Source: Macquaria australasica
Lineage: Eukaryota > Chordata > Actinopteri > Centrarchiformes > Percichthyidae
NCBI GenBank assembly: GCA_005408345.1
Contig: SEMN01000125.1
Coordinates: 620,001-684,000 of the forward strand
Reading direction: 5' to 3'
DNA: 64,000 nt
The notes under the pieces were generated by a model. The model made no database searches. It saw nothing but the letters and a program-made list of their open reading frames with translations, and was not told the origin of the DNA. The translations under genes were made by a program, and so were the position numbers. The stretch's first letter is position 1. Every line of letters starts with the position of its first letter. Below are positions 36,601 through 47,758 of the stretch, in pieces.

Positions 36601-39600
36601 TTCTGGTTCATTGCAAAAGGTTAGCTCAATTTGATATTTATGCTATTTGACTCTTGACTCTTTTTTTTTTTTTGGAAAATCCAATGAAATACTGCAGTCT
36701 AGACATATTTGGATGTCTTGAGGGAATCCTTTCTCAAAGCATCAGTTTTCTGGTATAGGAAACAGTGTTTTACCAATTTATACAAAGCCAGAAATGTTTC
36801 ATTTCCCTGCAAGAAGAGAGAAACATTTCAGGTTTTTATCGAAAAACTTGTTCAATGGTGTAGCGAAGAGCTACGGCATGACTTACAACGTCTGTGATTT
36901 GGCACCTAATGGGCTGGAGACACTTTGGTGGCAACGTTTAGGTGGGCGTATGATCAAGTGTTGTTCTGGAGACACCTGGCTGCTCCGGCTAATCTATTCA
37001 TTAAACCCCCTTAATGGCCTCTTGTGCTTCAGGATCCATCATGTCACAATAATGGTTTTTATGAGTGAAGGGTGCTTTTAACTGCATTTAACTGATTGGA
37101 AAAACTGTCCGATTTCTGGTGATGGAGAAAAAAAAAATGCAACGGCTGAACACACCATATTAATTTCATTGTCATGCCAACCGAACCATTAACTGGTGGA
37201 ATCAATTACGTCAACAAGGGTAAGATAACAAGGGAAAGAAGAGGTTCATGGGTGAGGAATTTGATGGTGGTCCACAATTTGAGATATTTTCCTCTGAGAA
37301 GGAGAACAAGCTCTCCAAAAGGATGATGAGTGCTCTTTGGTGAGACAAGGTGCAAGAACAATGACAAAGTAAAAAGAAAGAGGCAATGAAAGAAGATGAT
37401 GCAAAAAAAAAAAGCCTCAGTGAAAAAAAAAACCTTTTTACAAAAGGTGGTGCAAGAAAGGACTCAGTGCGCTCTGACAAAAGAAATAGAAACGTGGTAC
37501 AGAAATGAAACACAGAGGTAATTATTAAACCTTTGCTGAAATCCACTGTGTAAAAAGACAGTAGATGTAGCTTTGGGTAAAACAATAGATCATGTTGAAA
37601 TACTGCACATGTTTTGCCTGTTAATGAAGATTTTCCTTCCCGGTTTTATTGTAACTTGAGCATCTTTGAGCCATACTGTGAGAGCCAGAAATTTCCCACT
37701 CTCAGCTTTGCTGCAGAGGCAGAAATGATGGCAGATTCTTGGGTCTCAGCCAGGCTTTATAACCGCATAACGTTTAACTTTCTATAAATACCACAGGACG
37801 CGGTCCAAGTTGATCAAGTGTGATTGAATCTGAAATGACTCCAAAGACGAGAGCCAAGTTTCCTTAAGATACTTCAGAGGAACTTCTTGCCCCTGCCCAG
37901 CTTTTTGACAGGGCACCAGCCTGAGTCACTCCACGGTTTCTCAAGGTGCATCAGAGTAATTCAAGCAAACATAATGCTTGAAATACACAAAGTTTAAAGT
38001 GATAACAGTGGCACATTTACCACTTGAAAATCTTAGTAATTTGTGGAACAATGGGTCCTTGATTTCAGCAAGAGGTAAACAAAAGCAACGGTTGCCGGTA
38101 AATGTAGCTATCCAGCTAATTAAGCTAATGTTAGCTCCACGAGTTTGTTGAAAATACCGTATCTGGCTGAACTTTTAATGTTTCCAGCGGACTCATTTTA
38201 AAACGAGAACCCTGTAAAAGGGCTTTTAAATATGCACTTCACTTCACTTGATAGCTACATACATGAATTGGAATCTATATTGGTAATTAAAGACATTTTT
38301 CAAGCAAAAAAGCTTCTCAATTGTGAGGATTTGCTGATTTTCTTTGTCTCATGTGATAGAAAACGGAAATTAACTAAAATATCTTTTGGTTTGAGAAAAC
38401 AAGATGATGACGCAACCTTAGACTTAGAATTGCCATAGGTATCTTTCAGTAATTACTGACCTACAATTACTGTATCAGTATTTCAACATCTAGTGGTCTG
38501 TTGGTGCTGTGCTGCAGGAATGAGTCCTAAAACCAGGAAATTAGTTCACATTTTTGCACTTCTGGTTCCCTTGTCTCAAAGTCAATGGATTTCTTGAATG
38601 GGTTTTTGGTTAGATGCTTGAAATAAGGTCTGTGGTTAACACAAGCTTAAGAGCCAGTAAACACCCCACTTGTGAATTTTAAAGCTTTTATGTGTCTTTA
38701 AAAAGGCGGTTGCTAACAAGTGGCTGAATGAGACCACAGAGGACATTAAATGTCATCACGCCAAACACAGAAACTCATCTACTCACTTGTCCGCCTTTAC
38801 AGCCTCGTGTTTATACTCACACTCTTGCAAACTATTCTAACTCAAACTTTCCGAAAGGCTTTTGTAGAAAAGGTAAGCACTCAAAATCAAATTACAAGTT
38901 GGAAGCTTAGTGGTGGTGATGCTGAAGTCATGCGACCGTGGTGTAGTTCGTTTATAGCCTAACATTAGCTTTTTACTTCTGGCGATTGCATTTACGCTTC
39001 AAAAATCAGAAAAGTGGTGTTCATTTGTGAAGATTATCTTGCTGAAAAAAAACGTGTAAGTATCATCAACTTTTGTCCTTATTTTCTGCAATAATCCAAA
39101 ATCCAATGGAAAAATCCCATTGGCTATTTGTCGAGGGAACCAGGGCGATGCTAACTTCCGGGTCGGCCTACAAAAAAATCCCTGCAGCACTCTAGTGGCT
39201 TCAGATCCCAAAATAAAAAGAATCCAGATTGCAGCCGAGTTGTGTATGCATCAGCGTCTAGGACTGCAAGAGGTCTTGCTTTTTATTAGAAAATGTGAGT
39301 GGATGAAATAAATGGTTGGATGACTCACATAATGTTTTGAATAGTTGAGCTGGCAAGCATAATCGCTGCACAACTCAAATCCAATTCCACCATATTTCTG
39401 CTGGTCAGGTCACTCCATAGATTCTTGTGTAATCATGATAAATAGGATTCCCAGCAGGCACTTTTCGGAAACACAAACTCTCCTTAGTGTTGCTCCGTCT
39501 GTCCACAGCATTTGTAAGTGTCCAGCTATAGATTACTTACAGCTGTCTGTTTTTTTCTCGTTTGCTCCTTTTTCTTGAATGAATGTGGAGTAGATACAAG

Positions 39601-40400
39601 CAAGCCCAGCCGTTCAGACAGAGATGTCAGAGCCAGGGGGGCCAACATCCCGCCCACGCTGCGATGTCGAAGGCCCCCTGATTGATGCTTTGAGGTTGAA
39701 TGTAATCTCCCTAATGTCTGGGGATGAACGACGGTAAACGCCTGGAAAATTAGACCGCCCTGCGTGCTCCTTGACATTTTACATGCTTCCTTAACTGATG
39801 TTAGCATGACCTTTTACTCAGCCACTTGTCCCGCTGGTTTTTAATGCATAGAACATCAAGAGTGCACCTGCATGAAGCTACATATCCTCCTCTCCAACTG
39901 TTCCTGCTAATCCCGGTGAACACTACCATCCCAGGTGTTTAAACACAGTCTCTCTTCTCCCTGATGTAAAACCACAAAGTGACACGAGGACCACCACTTG
40001 AACTTGCATTTAATCAGGTGACGAGTCCTCTTTGTAGTGGCAAGCCACTGATTAGATTTGGAGATTGAGAGCCATTACAGGAGGCTGCAGTTGGATAATG
40101 ACTTAAGTGCTGTTGCGCCTTCCTTTCTCTTCAGGAAGTGATTTATCTGGATGGACCCGGCCTTAACTGACTGGGAGGTGCCCAACGGTGAGCAGTGCCA
40201 TTCATAGATCATATCACCCTGCTCTGACCCTATCAGCACTCAGTGTCCTCCCAACGGTGATTTATGGTTTCTGTACATGGAAAAGTATTACATCATAATA
40301 CTGGTTATTCTCACTCACTTCTAGGATGGGATCTTGCTTTCACTTGTTCTTGTCCTTCACTTAGTATGTTACTTATATGTCAGTTGTCTTGTGTAATTAT
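33615..40400. other. Long gene-poor stretch
   Basis: No exon, splice-site pair or RNA gene that I can support. Parts around 38030-38440 and 38500-39250 look like old interspersed repeats. Parts around 34740-34870, 36400-36620 and 39560-40200 are of even composition and could be conserved non-coding DNA. The 124-codon - strand ORF at 37211-37585 is Phe/Ser/Leu-rich from poly-purine runs on the + strand and is not credible. Confidence 0.5.
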
Positions 40401-40414
40401 AGAGTGATATGCGA

Positions 40415-40784
40415 TAGGGCTAGAGGTGAAACGATTTGTTGGTTAAAAGATCAGTTGATTGGCAGAAAAATAATCGGCAACTACTTTGATTATCGGTTAA
40501 TCGTTTTAGCTTTTTTAAGGCAAAAAACTGTGAAAAATGCAAAACATTCTCAGGTTCCAGCGTCTTCAATGTGAAGTTTTGATCCTTTTCTCTATTTTAT
40601 ATCATTCTAAATTTTATATGCTTTTGTTTTTGACAGTTGGTTGTACTAAAAATGACATTGACTTTTTGACATGGCTCTTGGAAACGGATGGGCATTTTTT
40701 TACTATTTTAAACAATTAATCTATTTATTAAAAAAAGAATCATCAGATTAATCCATGATGAAAATATTAATTAGTTGCAGCCCC
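40415..40784. repeat. hAT-like non-autonomous element
   Basis: The left end TAGGGCTAGAGGTGAAACGA and the right end TTAATTAGTTGCAGCCCC are roughly inverted. Internal phrases such as TTTGATTATCGGTTAATCG are typical of a very common fish element. No transposase is present. Confidence 0.6.
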
Positions 40785-40849
40785 TTTTTAAAACCACTGA
40801 GAAATAAAATGTAATTTGTTCGAATTCATTTGAATGCAACCCACACGCC

Positions 40850-42130
40850 TAATCCTAAACTTATGTTGTAAAATTGATCTGTATTCGTGTCGCTGCCTCG
40901 CTTGAGTGACAAACTAACAGGTGACTTCAGATTTGTTGTTATTGTAGGCAGTAGCATTTTTAAAAGGCAGCAGTCAGCTTTTATCCACTATTTTTCCATC
41001 TACGGAGCAGAATCAAAAATGCTTCCACACATTTCTTCTCACTAGTTTCCTCCATTTTGCGTTAATAAAGAGAACAACAACTGTGTAATTTGCTCAGGGC
41101 AACAGGTCTTGCAATAGATCAAACTGACAGTACACTGCCTGTTGTACGAATTCGCTCAAATAATTACAGATAAAATATAAAATTGTTCTCATGTTCAAAC
41201 CGTAATGGATATAACTGTAGCTTTTCAACAGGCAATGCTTGGGCACAGATACAGAATAGATGCAGCTGATATACACGTGAAACATGGTTATGAAGATGTA
41301 GTTGTGAAAAATGAACCATGATAACAAATAACTACTACTACTTAATATGAGATGAGAGTGGCATTAGAAACTGTAACAAAAAGAACAAATAACATGTTAA
41401 ATATAAAAACAGATTATTTGAAGTGTGTGTATTTTAAATGGGCTTGTTATAGGATCAATGTAAGGTGTTTTTAAGGATGTAGTGATTCACAAGCTATTAA
41501 GTGTCATGTAGAATAATCGCAGTGGGACAGCAATAAGCATCTTCAACAGTGTTAAAGTCACTCATCTGTGTCCATTGGCTACTTAGTGATTTCCTGCATT
41601 TCCCAGAAGGTCCTTCATCAAGAAGAACTGCCGTGAACTGCTTCCATTCATCTGTGGGTGGAACTTCAAGTATTAAAGCCAGTGGTTATAAATTGTTCCT
41701 CCTTTTCTAAGAATCACAAATACACCCATTAGTCTGGTTTTAATCGTTTGCTTTACAAGTTAGTGAAAGGGAAACAACAAATATCCACTGAAGATCCAAT
41801 ATCCAATATCAAGCTAACTTCACTCTAATTGTTCAGTGTAGGTGGAGAGAGCAACAGCTGTCAGCTGAGATATACTGAGAGTCGTGCCCCTTGTACAAAC
41901 ACAACATGTATTATGGCTTCATTTCATAAAGGAGTACTGAGGCTGCTGTTTGTCGCCTTGATATCCCATTACGGAAGTGTGATGTCACTCGTTGTCATAG
42001 GCTGGTCCAGTCATTTCGAAACCACAGGATCATGTTTACGTGGCCACCACCATTTTGCTAAGTACTGGAGCCAAAGCAGAGCCTGGAAACGGGCTTAGAG
42101 ACAGAGCGCAAGACGTCATACTCTGAAAAC
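40850..42130. other. Intergenic DNA, no gene seen
   Basis: AT-rich to 41800, then a more even stretch to 42130 with short accidental ORFs. Nothing was recognised with confidence. Confidence 0.5.
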
Positions 42131-42136
42131 CACGTC

Positions 42137-42779
42137 CACCGGAGGGGAAAACAATCTGCGCCACAATATGCAAGCAAAGGCTGAATCGCTAACAAAACTC
42201 CTGTAGCCAGCTAAAAACATTAGATTTCAGCATGTCAGAGGAATATTTCAGCACCCTCTGTCTACCAGAGAGGACAAACTCAATACTGTGGGTCTGTCTC
42301 AGTGTCCCTTCTCAAGCTAAGTTACTGTAGTTAGCTAAGGCACTTGCAAACACAAGACTGCAGAGCTTTCTGATTTAGCCACATTCCACTACACAAGTTG
42401 CAAACTGTCAAAATGCTTTAGCTCAACTTACAGCAATATAGTTAGCCTAAAACTGACATCTGGATATTTGAGCTGGGCTACCAGTGACAAAATGCTTGCT
42501 GCACACGTAGACATACTGAGTGTCAGGATCCCACAGTTTTCCTATTCATCCTGCTGATGCCTCACGTCTGGATCCACTTTTGTCTTAAAAGCTCAGTTTT
42601 TGGGTTCGGCAGCTTATAAAAACTTAGTTCTGGGTTCTTTACCCTGTTGGTAGTGCAGCCCACCACACAGCAGCTTTTAGCCATGTTTCTGTTGTTTGCT
42701 AGCAGAACAAAATGACAAGGAAGCACCTTCACACAATACAAAGTCAAGAGAGAGTGATGAATTGTTTTCCCCTCTGGTG
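42137..42779 (-). mobile_element. Probable DNA-transposon remnant with THAP fragment
   Basis: The segment 42137-42155 and its inverted copy 42761-42779 match over 19 bases with one mismatch (CACCGGAGGGGAAAACAAT against CACCAGAGGGGAAAACAAT). Between them the - strand holds the THAP fragment at 42562-42684. No transposase catalytic part is visible. It may be an internally deleted P-element-like transposon, but the class is inferred. No target-site duplication was found by eye. Confidence 0.45.
42562..42684 (-). pseudogene. THAP zinc-finger domain fragment
   Basis: About 40 codons from an ATG: MAKSCCVVGCTTNR, then LSFYKLP and RQKWIQ. This matches the first half of a THAP domain (C-x2-4-C with the downstream F and the W of the core). 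The frame stops right after KWIQT, before the second zinc-ligand pair (C and H), so it cannot fold as a full domain. THAP domains bind DNA and occur in cellular THAP proteins and P-element-type transposases. It is either an exon end or a broken transposon gene; broken transposon is more likely here. Confidence 0.6.
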
Positions 42780-42796
42780 TGGGTCTAGGTCTAGGT

Positions 42797-43030
42797 CAGG
42801 GGTTCTCAACCTGGGGGTTGGACCGCTCCAATGGGTCTGAGGGCCACAAGATGATTAACAGGATAGGAAAGCAGAAAAAAAACAATTTGAGAGAGTTTTT
42901 CTGCATACAAATAGATCTTTTTCACAGCAGATACTTTTACTTGTAATAGCAGAAGAAGCACAGGTGCAACTAATAGCATTAGCTCTGTTCCATGTAGGTG
43001 TCCTAATGAGCCATGATAATGAGCCATTAT
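42797..43030 (+). repeat. hAT-like repeat end (CAGGGGTTCTCAACC)
   Basis: Starts with CAGGGGTTCTCAACCTGGGG, the terminal motif of a widespread family of non-autonomous hAT elements. The opposite end was not found. It abuts the THAP-bearing element. Confidence 0.45.
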
Positions 43031-43374
43031 ACATAGAAGGGCCCTGAAACTGAGAAAACTAAATGGGATGCAGCCATATTAGTGTTATTAATTACACCTG
43101 TGCTTTTCCTGCTATGAAATTGTGAGGGTCTGAGGATAGAGGGTGTTGTATGCTGTATGGATTGTAAAGCTCTTTGAGGCAAATGCATGATTTGTGATAA
43201 ATAAATTTGTGATAAATAAAACTGACTTTAGGAAAAATCTGGTTTTGGCTGAACTGGTCACAACCTGTAGACAAATGCATCATGTGACAAGGGTTCACAA
43301 GCTAGTCTAAGTCAGTAATACATGGTTTCCAGTTGACAGACATAATGGGGAGTGCACATGTATTTCTGCTCATG

Positions 43375-43840
43375 TATGTGAAAGTAACTAAGTACATTAA
43401 CTCAAGTACTTTACATAAGTACAATTTTGAGGTACTTGATTATTTCTGTTTTCTGTTACTTTGTACTTCTACTTCACTACAATTCAGAGGGAAATACTCC
43501 ACTATATTTATTTGATAACTTTAGTTACTTTGCAGATTCTGAAGAATAATAATACAAAATATAATCAACAAATAAATGATGGCGTATTATTACAACTTAA
43601 GACTTTGATCCACAACCTACCCAGCAGCATATACAGTAAAGTAATTAAAAGTTAAAGTTAGTCCAATAATATAATATACTGCAAAATTAATACTTTTACA
43701 TTTGTATATAAAGTATATTTTGATGCTAATACTTTTGTACTTTTACTGAATGCTGGACTTTTACTTGTAACACAGTACTTCTACACTGTGGTATTACTTT
43801 TACATTAGTAAAATATCAGAGTACTTCTTCCACCACTGCC
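43375..43840 (+). repeat. Dispersed GTACTT-rich repeat, full-length-looking copy
   Basis: AACTCAAGTACTTTACATAAG, TTGAGGTACTTGATTATTTC, TTCAGAGGGAAATACTCCAC and the end CTTCTTCCACCACTGCC. This is the longest of three copies in the window. The ORFs inside it are accidental. Confidence 0.7.
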
Positions 43841-44147
43841 TACATGTGTACAGGTATTGAATTTTATCACATGTACCCACACGAGATTCTTATAAGTCCC
43901 GACCAAACTAAGCCATTGACATTTGGCATAGTATTCGAACTCATGCAATGATACTATTGCGTGTGTAAATACTATATGCACATGTGTGTGTGTGCATGAC
44001 AACATACCTATACATCACTTCTTTAATGAGATCAGTCATTACGATGACATATATCACAGCAGTCAAGATGGCCTGTGATTGGCCCAAAAGAGCTGAGCCA
44101 TTAAGATGACATATAGCATAATGTTTGTTCACATCCAGTAACACCAC

Positions 44148-44167
44148 AGCAGCAGCAGCAGCAGCAG
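44148..44167. repeat. (AGC)n trinucleotide run
   Basis: Six to seven AGC units, non-coding. Confidence 0.85.
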
Positions 44168-44699
44168 ACATAGCGGTCACTGTGTCCCCAGTAATAACTT
44201 ACACTAGAGTGAGCGTGTTGGTCTCAGCTGGGGGAGGCCCGGCTTCAAAGGTTACCATATCGACTCGACGCTGAAAAAAAGTTTTTTTCAGGAACTGAGG
44301 GAAAACTTTTGAGGAGTCAGGGTGGCCTGTGCAGCTCCCTGGGGTGAAGTGTGATGCAGACGACCCAAGAGGAACGCCCACGCTGGAAAATATGAACGCA
44401 TATACGTACAGTATAGTCACACTCACCCACACGTAGGAATACAATATATAGACCCACAGATGCACACAGAGACGTGCTGACACGTGTCATATAACACACA
44501 TACTGTCAGGTGAAAACTAAGAAAAGGCACCAATATATTTTTAGCTTAACTATGACACAACCACACCACACACAGTTTGTGTTGTTCAAACACTCCCAGC
44601 ACATATCGTAGATGATCATAGATGGTTTGAAGGTTTGACACTTATCTTTTGCTTCAGATTTACTCTGGTAAAGTGAAAGTAAAGGAGCTAAATACATTT

Positions 44700-46300
44700 A
44701 TTCATACAGGATTTTATTGGCCGATGCAAATACTGGGGGGCATACACCTATTTAAAAGTTTAGTTACAGAACATTTCCATTGTTTTTTACTGAGCTTTCA
44801 TTAAAGTGTTCGTGCGGTGCAGCAATGATTCAACTTTTACAGATCTAACAAGGATTTTTTTTAACTTTCAACTACAGCTTGAAGAACTTGGAGTATCACT
44901 CTTTAAAAGGAATATATGGGCAGCAGGGGGGAAAGCAGATTTACAGTTATTTAAGCAACTCATTCAAAGGCTGCCATAACCCACTGGTTGTCCAGGTCAC
45001 GACCTGCACTTCAAAAAACAGTGCTCAAAGTTTTGGATGAAAGGTCAAAATCTGAAGCCGATATGAGAACTTTAGAGAAAATTATAATTTTTATAACAAG
45101 TCAGGGGTCGCCTGGTGTGTTTCAGTCTGTCCAGCACTGTGTCATAAATTAGGCAGGACCATAGATCTGCAGGTAGAAAAGTGATGTAGGTTCGTAGATG
45201 TGGCTTGAGACCCAGCAGCTGTCTATTCAGCAGTGATTTAGCGTCTGACATGGGTGAGCCTTGTGGCTCAATAGCACTAAAAGGCTCATCCTGTCTAATG
45301 GGGTTCCTCTATGACGCAGACAAGGAGAGGCAACCCCTCCCCTTCTTTTTACTCTGACATATAATCCAGAACATACACACATAGAAAAGCACACACACCT
45401 ACAGACAGATACGCACACACATGCTCATTTGTACGCACACACACATGCTGTCCTGCACACTAATGAAAAGGAAGGGAATTGAGACGAGGGTGCACGACAA
45501 ACAGTTGTGTAATTGCTTTTGAGAAATGGCTCTTGTCGGAGGCTGTCATCGATTGGTCTTTGCCGAGGACAACTCGTTTACTCAGTGTGTGGAAGGAGGC
45601 CTGGGCGGCAGTCATCATTACTGGACTGACTGTGGCATCACTTTATTAACTCAATATGGTTTGATGTTTCACTGTAGTGGGGAGGGATGTTGTCATACTG
45701 ATCTGAGGGTTTTATTGCAGACAGAGTGCACACAGTAGCTGCTGTGAGAGGAGAAGCATGTTTCAAGTTAATCACACTGATAAAAAAATACACAATTTAA
45801 GTTAGAGAAGAAAGAAATTGCACAATGCTTTGTAGTTTGAAAGTAGTTCATAAGAGACTCTGAGCAGAGTTGACCCATATGGCTTCGTGCATGATATGTC
45901 ATGTGCCATGAGTTCATTATTTGTGGTGAATCACATCATATTGGCCCAAATCAAATCAATAACAGGCTGATTACATAAGCTGATTGTGTGTTAGAGAGGT
46001 CTATACTGAGCTGGAGTACAGTGGGTGTAGTGCTGGAGTTGGTGCTATCCAAACAGCGTTATGAATGAAGAGTGCGTCACTGTGTAATATATATCCCTCC
46101 CCAGCAGATGGCCCCGCCTGCAAGTGCTTAGTTGGGAGGGTGGCGGTGGTGTTGGGACCGGGGGGGGGCCTTATCGATTTGGCATTTGAGATATAGCATG
46201 CGATGTAACATTTTTGGAAGGTTCCTAAAATATTTATTGCTGGTGATGCTTCTCCACGGCCACCGGTTTGCTTTGCCTCCTATTTAATTAATGACATCAA
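44700..46300. other. DNA upstream of calca, no gene seen
   Basis: Holds a CACACA-rich patch (45370-45445) and a G-rich stretch near 46137-46170. No exon signals were recognised. Confidence 0.5.
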
Positions 46301-46372
46301 TGCAAATTGGGGATAGCAAATGGTCCAAATGACTGGTGGATTTTGTGAATGGAGCACTTAGTGACTGGGGAA

Positions 46373-46380
46373 TGACGTCA
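46373..46380 (+). promoter_or_regulatory. calca: cAMP response element in the calca promoter
   Basis: A perfect palindromic CRE, TGACGTCA, lies about 150 bases before the TATA box. cAMP control through a CRE is established for mammalian CALCA, so a role here is likely though inferred. Confidence 0.6.
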
Positions 46381-46521
46381 GCGCAAAGCCATATCCCTTA
46401 TTAGTGAGCCAGGACTGAAAGGAGCCGTCCCATTGGCTCGCCATAGCATCAGAGAGACGTGATTGGCTGCCGGCGGATAATTAAACACCTACACAGTCAA
46501 TGCACAAATCCAAGTGGTGGG

Positions 46522-46528
46522 ATATATA
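46522..46528 (+). promoter_or_regulatory. calca: TATA box of calca
   Basis: ATATATA in the context GGGATATATAGGCTGG sits about 30 bases before the expected start of the non-coding first exon, which ends with a good donor (AAG|GTAAGT) at 46667. Confidence 0.55.
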
Positions 46529-46549
46529 GGCTGGTGCGTTGGCGCTGCA

Positions 46550-46667
46550 TGCAACAGAATCAAGAGTTGTCCTGCAAGTTGAGAGAAAGTCAACTTATTG
46601 TGTTTTGCATAGAGATACATAGAGATATATATATTTATTTTTTTTTGCTGGGTGATTATCACTGAAG
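46550..46667 (+). other. calca: Non-coding exon 1 of calca
   Basis: Bounded by the TATA box upstream and the strong donor GAAG|GTAAGTG at 46668. It contains no start codon in frame with exon 2. A non-coding first exon is usual for CALCA. The 5' end is approximate. Confidence 0.55.
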
Positions 46668-46847
46668 GTAAGTGTTGACTTTTAATGTTGGGACTGATGT
46701 ATTGGAGTGGCTGTTTGACTATAAATGTACCTGATGAGCTGTTTGTGTGTGCTGGGATCAGAGGGGATATGGACACAGAGTCACTGCGTTAGACTGCGGT
46801 GACGTGATAGTGGTGGTAATGGGATTGGAGTGTGGCCACTGGGGTCA

Positions 46848-46869
46848 CCAGCATCACCACCACCACCAC
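46848..46869. repeat. (CAC)n-like run
   Basis: CACCAGCATCACCACCACCA and neighbours, in calca intron 1; followed by an (AGAG)-rich purine stretch to about 46990. Confidence 0.8.
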
Positions 46870-47045
46870 CCATTTAGTGAGGGTCGGTCCAGTCTGCTAT
46901 TTGAAGGCCAAAGACCGAGAGAAGGAGAGAGAGAGAGAAAGGGGAGAAAGAGGGGAAGACAAAAATCAGAAGAAACTGAAGTGAAGAACAGAAAGTGAAA
47001 AAGGGGAAAAGGAAAGAAGAGATGGACAGGAGGAACCAGGTTTGA

Positions 47046-47047
<2 letters not shown>

Positions 47048-47084
<37 letters not shown>

Positions 47085-47107
47085 TGTGTGTGAGAGAGAG
47101 AGAGAGT
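47048..47107. repeat. (GT)18 followed by (GA)n in calca intron 1
   Basis: GT dinucleotide run to about 47083, then TCTGTGTGTG and a GA run. It pairs in sense with the CA run at 47234-47278. Confidence 0.95.
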
Positions 47108-47233
47108 GCTGGCAGCTCATTACACTAATGCACTGCTCCCTTAGGGAGTTGGCAAGCTTGGAGTCCCCCTCCTCCCCTTCTCTTTTCACCCCTCCTCTTC
47201 CAATGCTACATGCATTGCACAGTGCAGGACCCT

Positions 47234-47247
47234 CACACACACACACA

Positions 47248-47278
<31 letters not shown>
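47234..47278. repeat. (CA)22 in calca intron 1
   Basis: CA dinucleotide run with one T interruption, 150 bases downstream of the GT run. Confidence 0.95.
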
Positions 47279-47758
47279 GCACGCTCCCACTCGCAGGCAT
47301 GTCACACTCTGGGACCTGCAGCGTACGACATGAGAGAACTACCTGTCCTGTGCTCTTGTCTGGATGTTTTGGAGGAACAGTGTGTTTTTTTTTTTGCAGA
47401 AGAAGACTAGGGGGGGGTTGTTATGTGGCTCAGTTTTGAAAGGGTGTTGTGTGGAAGTAAAAGCAAGGATGTTCAGCAGGAGACCAGAGCTAAATAGTGG
47501 CAAGCTGAGATGTGCTCACCTCTCTGGGAAAGTGACAGGAAGCCCCTTTTTTTCTTGTTACAACTTCTTCCCAGGAGCACAAGAGGATCAGACGCTAGCC
47601 AGTGTATTTTCTAGATGTATGTTGGTTTTTGTTTTGCAGATGCATTTTTAAATGACTTGAGATGTTATTTTAGCGGTGTGTAAGTGTGAACGGCTGCAGT
47701 CTTGTGCACAAGGAGCTGATGGGGGTGGGTGGGTGTCTTTCTTGCTGTGTAGGGGACC

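Noticed and set aside
37211..37585. 124-codon Phe/Ser-rich ORF on the - strand
   Set aside because: Arises from A- and AAG-rich + strand sequence; no family resemblance.
46854..47439. Long ORFs on both strands in calca intron 1
   Set aside because: Built from CA/GT and GA microsatellites.
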